Shown here: positions 1 to 7,084 of the stretch, piece by piece
How positions within the stretch are numbered: position 1 is the first letter of the stretch
Layout: each line of letters opens with the position of its first letter
Source: an uncultured Collinsella sp.
GTDB taxonomy: Bacteria > Actinomycetota > Coriobacteriia > Coriobacteriales > Coriobacteriaceae
Assembly (NCBI GenBank): GCA_900546105.1
Contig: URBP01000088.1
Location: 1-7,914 of the forward strand
Reading direction: 5' to 3'
DNA length: 7,914 bases
The notes under the pieces: generated by a model
Told to the model about the DNA's origin: nothing
Database searches by the model: none
Seen by the model: the letters and a program-made list of their open reading frames with translations, nothing else
Program-made: the position numbers and the translations under genes

Positions 1-708
1 GAGGAGCGCCGTTCGCTGCACGAGATGTTTAGACCTCAGGACTGCGGCAAGCCGGTTCACCCGAGCGACACGACGCAGTTCTTTAAGCAGAAACCGTCGA
101 TTTGGTCGGCCGTGTACCGTCGCGATTTTCTTGAGCGCAACGGCATTACGTTCCTGCCGACTCCGGGGGCATCCTTTCAGGACACGTCATTCGCCTTTAA
201 GGTGATCGCGTGCGCCGATAAGGCTATTTACCTGCATGATGCCGTGTTGTCGTATCGCCAGGACAACGAGAATTCCTCGGTCAATTCTTCGGCTAAGGTC
301 TTTTGCGTCAATACCGAGTATGCCGAGATTGAGCGTTGGATTCGAGAGGATTATGCTCGCGACCACGCAAGCGGCGATGTCGCGCGCATGCTCAAGTTCA
401 ATCAGCTCATTAAGTACGATTCGTATATGTGGAACTACGTGCGCCTGGCGCCTAAGTTCTATAAGGAGTTCCTGGTTCAGATGGCTAAGGAATTTCAGGC
501 GGCCTTGGACGCGGGGGAGTTTTCGCTTGACGACCTCAAGCCGTGGAAGCGCGCGAATCTCGCTGCCATCCTCAAAGATCCTGAGGGCTGGGTTGACGAG
601 CATCCGAGTTTTGCGACGGATGGTGCCTTGGGGCGCGCTAAGTATTACGCCTCGGTTGGAGGCCCAGGCGTGGTCGCTGCCTTCCTCATCGAATCGCTGA
701 GGGGGTAG
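1..708 (+). CDS. GT2 family glycosyltransferase, subtype A, C-terminal part (5' end outside window)
   Basis: The frame is open from base 1 and ends at TAG 706-708. It encodes the C-terminal 235 residues of a glycosyltransferase. By alignment with its paralogue at 1830-2948 about 130 N-terminal residues, including the nucleotide-sugar binding half and DXD motif, lie upstream of the window. An internal ATG at 25 is not the real start, because the homology begins before it (EERRSL here matches SERREL in the paralogue). Shared blocks are KPSIWSA, FLPTPGAS followed by QD (codons near 175-183), YRQDNE, SSVNS and KVFCV. The QD occupies the place of the ED pair usual in GT2 acceptor regions, so the aspartate at 181-183 is the candidate catalytic base. 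No signal peptide or membrane segment is visible; the family acts in the cytoplasm or at the inner membrane face. Its donor and acceptor sugars are unknown. The next gene follows after 6 bases. Confidence 0.9.
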   Translation, partial: EERRSLHEMFRPQDCGKPVHPSDTTQFFKQKPSIWSAVYRRDFLERNGITFLPTPGASFQDTSFAFKVIACADKAIYLHDAVLSYRQDNENSSVNSSAKVFCVNTEYAEIERWIREDYARDHASGDVARMLKFNQLIKYDSYMWNYVRLAPKFYKEFLVQMAKEFQAALDAGEFSLDDLKPWKRANLAAILKDPEGWVDEHPSFATDGALGRAKYYASVGGPGVVAAFLIESLRG

Positions 709-714
709 GTCGGC

Positions 715-1755
715 ATGGGAGAGGCCTCGTGTCCTAAAGCTACCATTGTCGTCCCCGTTTACAACTCTGCGCGCTCCATTCAGCGATGCCTCGATTCGCT
801 GTTGGCCCAGTCCGAGCGCTCGATTCAGGTTGTCTGCGTCAACGACGGTTCGACTGATGATTCGTTGAACGTGTTGCGCCAGATCGCACAGGCCGACGAT
901 CGCGTACTGGTGATTGACCAGGAAAACGCGGGCGTCTCGTGTGCCCGAAATGCCGGTATCGATACCGCCGAGGGCGAGACCGTCTTTTTTGTGGACGCCG
1001 ACGATTACATCGATGCGCAGACGGTTGAGCGCGTGCTGCATGCCATTGAGTCTGCGGATGCCGAGGCCGCCGTTTTTGGCGGCGTCTGTGAACCTGCCGA
1101 TGCTGCCCCCAAACGCGTCCAGCAACTCATGAGCCCCAAAGCTGGTACCTTCGGCGCCCGTGATCCCCAACTGCTGTTCCATTCGAATGCGCAGCCCTAT
1201 GCCTGCCGTGCGGCTTTTTCGCGCGAGCTGCTCAATCGCGAAGGCATTCGCTTCGCCCCCGGTTTGGCTTTGGGCGAGGACGTCGTCTTCCAATTTGCGG
1301 CTTATGCGCTTGCCCGCAGGACCGTCGTCATGCCGGACAAGTTCTACCACTACGTGATGGAGAGCGAATCGGCGACGCACGAGTTCAACAGTGCCGAGGC
1401 TCGTGCCAAAAAGCTTGACGCCCACATGAGGATGCTCGAGGAGGTCTTGGAGGACTGGGCGGCCTACGGTCTTTTGGACCTGTGTCCCGGCGAGCTGATA
1501 ACTTGGTTTTTGGGCCTAATTGTGTTCGACCTGGCGCGCTTGGATGCCGATGACTTCCATCGCGTGGCGGCTCGCGTCAACATGGACCTCGCGACGTTTT
1601 TGGGAACGGACTGGGCAGATATGCCTGCCAAGGGCGCCGTTTGCCGTGTTGCCCACAAGCTCGTTGCGGCGACCTCGGGCGTTTCGATGGCAGACGCCAC
1701 GCAGTTCTATCTTTCGACTCGCGGTCTCAAAGCCTGCCTGGAGCGCTTTATCTAA
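715..1755 (+). CDS. GT2 family glycosyltransferase, subtype B
   Basis: This is a complete 346-residue GT-A fold glycosyltransferase. The N-terminal strand ATIVVPVYNS (about residues 9-18) opens the nucleotide-binding domain. NDGSTDDS lies at 43-50, the NAGVSCARNAG donor-site loop near 75-85, and the metal-binding DXD motif is D94-A-D-D97. GED at 187-189 is the expected ED pair with the probable catalytic base. After about residue 220 comes a helical C-terminal region of unassigned role. It starts at ATG with AGGGGG nine bases upstream, inside the end of the preceding gene, so translation is probably coupled. It most resembles the gene at 2961-4028 in this window. Family knowledge says it transfers one sugar from a nucleotide-sugar to a growing cell-surface glycan; the specific sugar cannot be read from sequence. 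Confidence 0.93.
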   Translation: MGEASCPKATIVVPVYNSARSIQRCLDSLLAQSERSIQVVCVNDGSTDDSLNVLRQIAQADDRVLVIDQENAGVSCARNAGIDTAEGETVFFVDADDYIDAQTVERVLHAIESADAEAAVFGGVCEPADAAPKRVQQLMSPKAGTFGARDPQLLFHSNAQPYACRAAFSRELLNREGIRFAPGLALGEDVVFQFAAYALARRTVVMPDKFYHYVMESESATHEFNSAEARAKKLDAHMRMLEEVLEDWAAYGLLDLCPGELITWFLGLIVFDLARLDADDFHRVAARVNMDLATFLGTDWADMPAKGAVCRVAHKLVAATSGVSMADATQFYLSTRGLKACLERFI

Positions 1756-1786
1756 TTCCAAGCGCTGCCGCCCGCCGCAACTCGGC

Positions 1787-1795
1787 TGCTAAAAT
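1787..1795 (+). promoter_or_regulatory. Possible extended -10 promoter element inside the glycosyltransferase cluster
   Basis: The 74-base gap between the second and third genes contains TGCTAAAAT, which fits an extended -10 (TGn followed by a five-of-six match to TATAAT). It stands out in GC-rich surroundings. No good -35 hexamer lies 16-18 bases upstream, which extended -10 promoters tolerate. A transcript would start near 1802 and have a leader of about 28 bases. A weak motif by chance is possible. Confidence 0.35.
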
Positions 1796-1818
1796 AACCC
1801 TGTTACACGCTATTCAAC

Positions 1819-1824
1819 AGGAGG
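1819..1824 (+). promoter_or_regulatory. Ribosome binding site that fixes a TTG start
   Basis: AGGAGG is a perfect anti-16S match and sits five bases before TTG 1830-1832. The first aligned strand of the GT2 fold (KVSLLVPI) begins about nine residues later, as expected for this family. No in-frame ATG lies at a comparable position; in-frame starts further upstream overlap the preceding gene. Confidence 0.75.
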
Positions 1825-1829
1825 TTCTC

Positions 1830-2948
1830 TTGCAGAACTCTGATACCCCTAAAGTTTCGCTGCTTGTCCCCATTTGCAATGTCGAGCGCTATCTGCGCGA
1901 GTGCCTCGATTCCGCCGTGGCGCAGACGCTCAAGGACATCGAGATCCTCTGTATCAACGACGGCTCCACCGATAGCTCGCCGGATATCATCCGCGAGTAC
2001 ATGGAGCGCGACCCCCGTGTAAAGATGATCGATAAAGCCAACAGCGGCTACGGCGACTCGATGAACCGCGGCCTGGAGATGGCTCGCGGCGAGTACGTGG
2101 GCATCCTTGAGTCCGACGACTTTATGTTTGAGGACTCGCTCCAAAAGCTGGTCGCCAAGGCCGATGCTGAACATGCCGATGTGGTAAAGGGCGACTTTTA
2201 CCTGTATTGGTCCACGCCCAGCGAACGCCGTGAGCTGTTTGGGATCATCGACGAGCATATGACGGGCGCCGCTTATCGCCCCGTCGATCGCCCGGGCATT
2301 TTCTACCGCAAACCTTCCATTTGGTCGGCTATCTATCGGCGCGAGTTCCTCAACGACAATCAGATTCGGTTCCTTCCCACGCCGGGTGCTTCGTATCAGG
2401 ATGCGGGTTTTAACTTTAAGGTCTGGGCATGCGCCGAGCGTGCCGCGTTTATTGCGGACCCCATTTTGTGCTATCGCCAAGACAACGAGAAGAGCTCAGT
2501 TAATTCGCCCAACAAGGTGTTTTGCGTGTGCGACGAATATGCTGAGATGCAACGTTTTTTGGACGAGCGTCCCGAGCTCAAGGCTCAGCTTCAGGGCATT
2601 TTAATGCGCATGAAGGTCGATACGTACCGTTGGAATGATGAGCGCCTGGTCGATGAGTTGCGCGAGCAGTTTTGGGAGAAGGCCTCTCCCGAGCTCAAGT
2701 CCGATTGGGATGCCGGTCGCTTTGACCTGTCGCTGTTCGATCCGCGTGGCGAGACCGACTTGCGCCTGATGGTCAAGTCGCCCCGCGCCTATATCGATTC
2801 GCGCTTTGATTTTAAGAAGCCGGGCAAGCTCAATACGTTTAAACACTACTTTAAGATCGGCGGCCTGCCGCTGGTCTGGCGCGTGCTGACGTATCAGCGC
2901 GCCTACGGCGACAACCCGCACCCCGATGACGTTCCGGTCGCACGGTAG
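1830..2948 (+). CDS. GT2 family glycosyltransferase, subtype A
   Basis: This is a complete 372-residue GT2 enzyme. The start is placed at TTG 1830 because AGGAGG lies five bases upstream and the fold begins at once with KVSLLVPICN. NDGSTDSS is at 43-50, and the DXD-type motif is E94-S-D-D97. The acceptor half carries KPSIWSA, FLPTPGAS, Q190-D191 in place of the usual ED, YRQDNE and SSVNS. In an 84-residue block from KPSIWSA onward I count about 55 identities with the partial gene at the left edge, so the two are paralogues. The C-terminal 170 residues are subtype-specific and end in a stretch (HYFKIGGLPLVWR) matched by a similar one in the first gene. It should be a cytoplasmic or membrane-associated transferase in surface glycan assembly; donor and linkage are unknown. 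The next gene's ribosome site overlaps its stop codon. Confidence 0.93.
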   Translation: MQNSDTPKVSLLVPICNVERYLRECLDSAVAQTLKDIEILCINDGSTDSSPDIIREYMERDPRVKMIDKANSGYGDSMNRGLEMARGEYVGILESDDFMFEDSLQKLVAKADAEHADVVKGDFYLYWSTPSERRELFGIIDEHMTGAAYRPVDRPGIFYRKPSIWSAIYRREFLNDNQIRFLPTPGASYQDAGFNFKVWACAERAAFIADPILCYRQDNEKSSVNSPNKVFCVCDEYAEMQRFLDERPELKAQLQGILMRMKVDTYRWNDERLVDELREQFWEKASPELKSDWDAGRFDLSLFDPRGETDLRLMVKSPRAYIDSRFDFKKPGKLNTFKHYFKIGGLPLVWRVLTYQRAYGDNPHPDDVPVAR

Positions 2949-2951
2949 GAG
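2947..2951 (+). promoter_or_regulatory. Ribosome binding site that decides between TTG 2955 and ATG 2961
   Basis: AGGAG overlaps the stop codon of the preceding gene. It is three bases from TTG 2955, which is too close, and nine bases from ATG 2961, which is normal. I therefore prefer the ATG; the two choices differ by only two residues. Confidence 0.6.
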
Positions 2952-2960
2952 CACTTGACT

Positions 2961-4028
2961 ATGGCTACCCCCAAGATTTCCGTTGTCGTTCCTATCTATA
3001 ACGTGGAGGAGTGCCTGGCCTGGTGCCTGGACTCCCTGCTTGCGCAGGACATGCCCGATTGGGAAGGCGTGCTGGTCAACGATGGCTCGCCGGACGGTTC
3101 GCGCGATATTGCGGCTGCCTATTGCGAAAAGGACGCGCGCTTTACGCTGGTCGATAAGCCCAACGGCGGCCTGTCGAGCGCCCGCAATGCGGGTATCGCT
3201 GCGTCCACGGCGCCTATTGTTGCTTTTTTGGATTCCGACGACCGCTTTACGCCCGATGCATGCCGCGTGATCGTCGATGCCTTTGAACGCGAGGATTGCG
3301 ACGTGTTGACCTTTGGCGCGAATCCGTATCCGCTGGAGGCGGGGTATCCGTGGCTTAACTATGTGCTGAGCCCGCGCGATGTGTCGTTTGAAAGCCATAG
3401 CTCTGACCTGCTGTTTAAGGAAGCGTCTCGCCCCTTTGCATGGCGCACCGCCTGCAAGCGTGAGTTTTTGCTGGGCAACGGGATCGTGTTTGACGAAACC
3501 GTTAAGTATGGCGAGGACCAGGTCTTCGATTTTGCCGTGTACGGTCGTTCGCGTAAGACCGCGCTTATCTCGAACAAGCTGTATGACTACCGCGTGGCGC
3601 GCAAGGGCTCGCTTATGGACACCATGCGCTATGACGACGAGACACGACTGCTGGAGCACGTGAAGATTTACTCCGCGGTGCTGGCTGACTGGCAACGCGA
3701 CGGTCTCGATGTCCAGTATGCCGATGACCTGGCGTACTTCCTATGCGATCTGGTGCTGTACGATGCGCTCAGGTTGCTGGGTTCGGACTGCGGCAAGGTG
3801 TTTGCCGCCGTTGCCGCGGCGCTTGCCGGTTCTGCCGTGGGCAGCGATGCTGCGCTCGCACAATGCGCTCCTTCTGTTGCCGCTATGGTGCGTGCGGCGC
3901 TTACCAGCAAGGTCCCCAATGCCCGTGAGTGCAAAAAGCTCATGTTCGATTACGACGTCTTGAGGTTTGGACGCCTGGGTGCCTGCAAACGTATGGCAGC
4001 GAACGCCCTGGGAAAGCGAGAAGTGTAG
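2961..4028 (+). CDS. GT2 family glycosyltransferase, subtype B
   Basis: This is a complete 355-residue GT2 enzyme. PKISVVVPIYNVEE opens the fold, NDGSPDGS follows (the usual ST is SP here), and GGLSSARNAG is the donor loop. The DXD motif is D91-S-D-D94 and the ED pair is in G184-E-D186. The block from LLFKEASRPFAWRTA to the GED motif matches the equivalent block of the gene at 715-1755, and both share a long helical C-terminal region ending in a basic tail. The N-terminal halves are less alike, so the duplication is old or the donor domains diverged. The start is ATG 2961, chosen on ribosome-site spacing. The stop codon abuts the start of the next gene with no gap, so translation is very likely coupled. 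Its role is transfer of one sugar in surface polysaccharide synthesis; specificity is unknown. Confidence 0.93.
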   Translation: MATPKISVVVPIYNVEECLAWCLDSLLAQDMPDWEGVLVNDGSPDGSRDIAAAYCEKDARFTLVDKPNGGLSSARNAGIAASTAPIVAFLDSDDRFTPDACRVIVDAFEREDCDVLTFGANPYPLEAGYPWLNYVLSPRDVSFESHSSDLLFKEASRPFAWRTACKREFLLGNGIVFDETVKYGEDQVFDFAVYGRSRKTALISNKLYDYRVARKGSLMDTMRYDDETRLLEHVKIYSAVLADWQRDGLDVQYADDLAYFLCDLVLYDALRLLGSDCGKVFAAVAAALAGSAVGSDAALAQCAPSVAAMVRAALTSKVPNARECKKLMFDYDVLRFGRLGACKRMAANALGKREV

Positions 4029-6515
4029 ATGAGTATCAAGCGTTTGGCACTTTGCCGCAGTCAGGGCCGTCTGTTTGTGCTGCTTCGTTTTGCCGGTCAG
4101 GATGTCGCCGCGCTTATTGAACGGGAGGGTTCTCAAGCGTTTGCCCATGCGACGACGAGCGGTTCTTGTGTGCCGTCGCTGGTGCTCCCGGTCGATCATG
4201 GCCGTGTGCTGGCGCTTTGCCCTTCCGTTTCCGATTACGAGCGCGAGCTCGCCGTCTTGGTGCTTCCCTTTTTGGACGGCTCTACGATTGACGTCGCATT
4301 TGCGTCCGATGGCCAAAAGCTTGGCTCCATTCGCCCCGATAGCCGCGTGGCCAAGCTGGAATCCAAGGTTAACTACAAAGCAAAGCCTGCGCTGTGCGCG
4401 CTTATCCGCGATGCGCAGCGTGGCGAATGCTGCGGTCGCTACGAGATCGATGCCATTCGCTATTTGCCGGCAGACGCCGGCGCGGTGTGGCGCTATGAGG
4501 TTACCTGGGCGGGAGACCCCCAGTGCACCCCTGAGTTCCAGATCTTCGATACACATATGAACGCCATCGATGTTACCGTGCATGTTTTTGAATCGCAGGT
4601 TGACGTGCCGCAGCAGAACGGATGCCGCGTCAATAAAACGTATCTGAGCGTAGAGATGCCTCAGGATATACGGGATTTTGTCGCGATTGCGGCTGATCCC
4701 ACGGGCCTAATCCAGAGCGGGTTTTGCGCCATGGATGGTCGCCTGTACAACGGCATGGTCGACGACAGCTGGAACCGCATGAAGGACGCGCGTGCAGACG
4801 ATGCAGCTTATCGACGTTGGTTTGAACAGCATCGCGCAAAGCCGGGCGATTTGGTGTGCCAGCGTGTCGCTTCGGCGGCCTTTGCCTATAGGCCGCTCGT
4901 GAGCATTGTGGTGCCGTGCTACAAGACTGATCGGGTCTACCTGCGCGAGCTGCTGGACTCGGTGCTAGCCCAGAGCTATGACAACTGGGAATTGCTGCTC
5001 ATGGATGCCTCGCCCGAATGGGACGCGGTGGCCACTCTTGCGGCAGACGCCAACGACGAGCGCGTTCGCCGCATCGAGCTTTCCGGCAACGGCGGCATTG
5101 TGCTCAACACCAACGCAGGTATCGAGCAAGCGACAGGCGACTACATCGCGTTCTTGGACCACGATGACATCCTGGAACCGGACGCATTATTCCACTATGT
5201 TTCTGCGCTGAACAAGGCTGCCGAGGGAGAGCGTCCCCAGGTCCTGTTCTGCGACGAGGACATGTTCCAGAAAACGGGGGAGTGGGGCCAGCCGGTCTTT
5301 AAGACGCGACTCAACGTCGACCTGCTCTATAGCCATAACTGCGTGACGCATTTCCTGATGGTGGAGAAGGCGCTCATCGATTGCATTGGCATGTCGCCGG
5401 AAGACGTCGCGGGCGCCCAGGATTACGACCTGACGCTCCGCTGCCTTGCGGCGGGCGCGCGCTTTGAGCATATTGCGCACGTGTTGTATCACTGGCGCGT
5501 GCATCCGGGGTCGACCGCCGACGGATCCGCCGACAGCAAACCGTATGCCATCGAGGCCGGACGCCTGGCCCTGCAGCGTCACTTTGGCTCGCTGGGCGTT
5601 CATGGAGCGGTCGAGGAGTCCGAAACTCCGTTTGTCTACCGTATGCGCTATGCGCTGCCAGAGCCTGCACCGCTGGTGAGCATTGTGATTCCCACCAAGG
5701 ATCACGTCGAGACGCTCGACGCCTGCGTGATGTCGATCGCTCAGAAGGCCACGTATGCCAACTACGAGATCGTTTTGGTGGAGAACAACAGCGAAGTCCC
5801 AGAGACGTTTGCGTATTACGAAACCCTGCCGGAGCGCGTAACCGCTGCATCTGGTGGCAAGGGCAGCGCGCGCGTTGTGTACTGGCCGGGCGAGTTCAAT
5901 TACTCCCAGATCATCAACTTTGGCGTTGAGCATGCTAAGGGCGACTATCTACTGCTGCTCAACAACGATACCGAGGTCATAAGCCCGGACTTTATCGAAG
6001 AGATGATGGGTTATCTGCAGCGTCCCGATGCGGGCGTGGTGGGTGCCAAACTCTATTTTACCGATCATCTGGTGCAGCATGCCGGCATTTTGGTTGGCGT
6101 GCGTGGTGCGCTTGCCCATGCTAACCAGGACTTCTCGGCAAAGCGTGAGGGCTATCTTGCCCGCGCTGTGCGTCCGGGCAACTTTAGTGCCGTAACGGGC
6201 GCCTGCCAGATGGTCCGACGCGAGGTGTTTGAGCAGGTTGAAGGTTACGACGAGGAGTTCGCCGTTGGCTTTAACGATGCAGATTTTTGCCTGCGCGCAT
6301 GGGAGGCGGGCTACCGCACCATCTTTACGCCTTATGCCGAGCTGTACCACTACGAGTTCACTTCGCGCGGCAGGGAAGAGGCCAGCGAGGAGAAGCTGCG
6401 CCGTTGGAAGCGCGAGCAGGCACTGTTTATGCAGCGCTGGCCGGAGTTTTTCTTGACGGGTAATCCGTGGTTGGGGCCTAACTTATCTGCCGAGAGTGAG
6501 TATTTCTCGCTTTAG
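4029..6515 (+). CDS. Large two-domain GT2 glycosyltransferase with unassigned N-terminal region
   Basis: The protein has 828 residues in three parts. Residues 1 to about 285 are not a GT domain I recognise; they look beta-rich and end in YRRWFEQHRAK, a linker often seen before such modules. The first GT2 module begins at P289 (PLVSIVVPCY), has the DXD motif D377-H-D-D380 and an acceptor-side D465-Y-D467. The second begins at P548 (PLVSIVIPTKD), has N645-N-D-T-E649 as its metal site and G747-F-N-D750 in the region of the catalytic base. Proteins with this pair of modules are known from O-antigen and rhamnan-type loci, where each module adds a different sugar. The two modules here are clearly unlike each other, which fits two linkages. 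No signal peptide or transmembrane segment is evident. The start ATG directly follows the previous stop, with a weak GAGAAG upstream. It is the last intact gene of the cluster. Confidence 0.93.
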   Translation: MSIKRLALCRSQGRLFVLLRFAGQDVAALIEREGSQAFAHATTSGSCVPSLVLPVDHGRVLALCPSVSDYERELAVLVLPFLDGSTIDVAFASDGQKLGSIRPDSRVAKLESKVNYKAKPALCALIRDAQRGECCGRYEIDAIRYLPADAGAVWRYEVTWAGDPQCTPEFQIFDTHMNAIDVTVHVFESQVDVPQQNGCRVNKTYLSVEMPQDIRDFVAIAADPTGLIQSGFCAMDGRLYNGMVDDSWNRMKDARADDAAYRRWFEQHRAKPGDLVCQRVASAAFAYRPLVSIVVPCYKTDRVYLRELLDSVLAQSYDNWELLLMDASPEWDAVATLAADANDERVRRIELSGNGGIVLNTNAGIEQATGDYIAFLDHDDILEPDALFHYVSALNKAAEGERPQVLFCDEDMFQKTGEWGQPVFKTRLNVDLLYSHNCVTHFLMVEKALIDCIGMSPEDVAGAQDYDLTLRCLAAGARFEHIAHVLYHWRVHPGSTADGSADSKPYAIEAGRLALQRHFGSLGVHGAVEESETPFVYRMRYALPEPAPLVSIVIPTKDHVETLDACVMSIAQKATYANYEIVLVENNSEVPETFAYYETLPERVTAASGGKGSARVVYWPGEFNYSQIINFGVEHAKGDYLLLLNNDTEVISPDFIEEMMGYLQRPDAGVVGAKLYFTDHLVQHAGILVGVRGALAHANQDFSAKREGYLARAVRPGNFSAVTGACQMVRREVFEQVEGYDEEFAVGFNDADFCLRAWEAGYRTIFTPYAELYHYEFTSRGREEASEEKLRRWKREQALFMQRWPEFFLTGNPWLGPNLSAESEYFSL

Positions 6516-6527
6516 ACAATGGTTTAA

Positions 6528-6956
6528 CTGCTGTCGAGAACCGCTAAGACCACTAAGGGCTATGCCTATCTGGTGCAAATGGTCGGTTACTCCATTTGGC
6601 AGCGCGCCAACTTGCATCGTGCCAAAAGTGCCATTGTGAGCGAACACGATGTCACCGAAGGCATTGCGCTGGCAGAGGCTCGTTTTCACGATGTTGTTCA
6701 CGAGCCCGCGATTTCTGGACTGGGACTTAACGATATCAAATACCTTTTGGCGATGTGCGAGGATAAACAACAGTCCAAATCAGCCGAGATTGCTAAGCGC
6801 ATGGGTAAAAAGACCAATGAGATCAGCTCTATTAGGGCCAAATTGCTACAAAGAGAGGTTATTCAGGCACCACAGAGGGGCTACGTGCAGTTTGCCGTGC
6901 CGGACCTAGATATCTATCTGCGAGAGAATGCTGCGGAGATTCTCGAGCGGTTCTAA
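6528..6956 (+). pseudogene. C-terminal remnant of an AAA ATPase (winged-helix end)
   Basis: An open frame follows TAA 6525-6527 and runs to TAA 6954-6956. Its translation (SRTAKTTKGYAYLVQMVGY, then helical and winged-helix sequence) resembles the end of AAA ATPases common in Coriobacteriia: a lid helix bundle, then LNDIKYLLAMC, AEIAKRMGKK and KLLQREVI as helices of a winged helix and a short wing before LDIYLREN. Walker A, Walker B and sensor regions are absent, so at least two thirds of a usual 350-450-residue protein is missing. The family-like sequence begins before the first usable start codon (GTG 6573), and no well-spaced ribosome site precedes it, so I call it a 5'-truncated relic. An expressed 127-residue DNA-binding protein from GTG 6573 is the alternative. 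The glycosyltransferase cluster ends only 12 bases upstream of the open frame. Confidence 0.65.
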
Positions 6957-6997
6957 ATCGAGGCATGAATAGCTGCCGGTTAACTGCCTTTGTCGAC

Positions 6998-7027
6998 TTG
7001 GCTCGCGTCCCCCCAATCTAGTAGACT
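6998..7027 (+). promoter_or_regulatory. Weak candidate promoter for the interrupted gene at 7059
   Basis: TTGGCT (6998-7003) and TAGACT (7022-7027) are each four-of-six matches to the housekeeping hexamers, with an 18-base spacer. The -10 overlaps the end of the left arm of the inverted repeat described next. Evidence is weak; it is listed because the downstream gene start is well formed and needs a promoter. Confidence 0.25.
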
Positions 7028-7051
7028 TTAAACCGTTGCTAGATTAGGGGG
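7010..7051 (+). promoter_or_regulatory. Inverted repeat covering a ribosome binding site (operator, RNA hairpin or terminator)
   Basis: CCCCCAATCTAG (7010-7021) is complementary to CTAGATTAGGGGG (7039-7051) apart from one bulged A, with a 17-base loop. The right arm contains the AGGGGG ribosome site of the ATG at 7059. In RNA the C run could mask that site; in DNA the two arms could be operator half-sites; with the following ATTTTC it could also act as a poor terminator for upstream transcription. The sequence does not distinguish these. Confidence 0.5.
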
Positions 7052-7058
7052 ATTTTCA

Positions 7059-7084
7059 ATGAAACGCTCCATGAAACTGGTTTC
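7059..7084 (+). pseudogene. Start of an interrupted gene, about nine codons left (MKRSMKLVS)
   Basis: ATG 7059 is preceded by AGGGGG seven bases upstream and by the inverted repeat and candidate promoter above, so it looks like a genuine gene start. The first residues, MKRSMKLVS, are basic and would suit the beginning of a signal peptide, but too little remains to say. From about 7082 the DNA is istB sequence in a different frame, and the frame from 7059 continues only as a meaningless shadow to 7340. The gene body is therefore lost, probably by insertion of an IS and later deletion. The original product cannot be identified. Confidence 0.5.

Noticed and set aside
187..1425. A 412-codon minus-strand open frame opposite the first two glycosyltransferases
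   Set aside because: It crosses the boundary between two well-supported genes and gives an arginine- and histidine-rich protein without recognisable motifs. Such frames are common opposite GC-rich coding DNA.
1761..1790. Possible hairpin in the gap before the third glycosyltransferase
   Set aside because: Only about four contiguous pairs (GCCG with CGGC) are found and no T run follows, so I do not call a terminator.
1641..1829. An upstream extension of the third glycosyltransferase
   Set aside because: It overlaps the end of the preceding gene and encodes sequence unlike the family N-terminus. The ribosome site at 1819 supports TTG 1830.
2601..3695. A 364-codon minus-strand open frame
   Set aside because: It lies opposite two confident glycosyltransferase genes, spans their boundary and shows no domain; it is a codon-bias artefact.
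3741..4583. A 280-codon minus-strand open frame
   Set aside because: It is antisense to the fourth transferase and the start of the large one, with no motif and low-complexity arginine-rich composition.
5187..5933. A 248-codon minus-strand open frame within the large transferase
   Set aside because: It lies entirely opposite well-conserved GT2 motifs and has no recognisable domain.
6960..6992. Possible terminator after the ATPase remnant (AGGCA pairing with TGCCT)
   Set aside because: The stem is only five pairs with a loop of about 19 bases and the T tract is three bases long, too weak to support.
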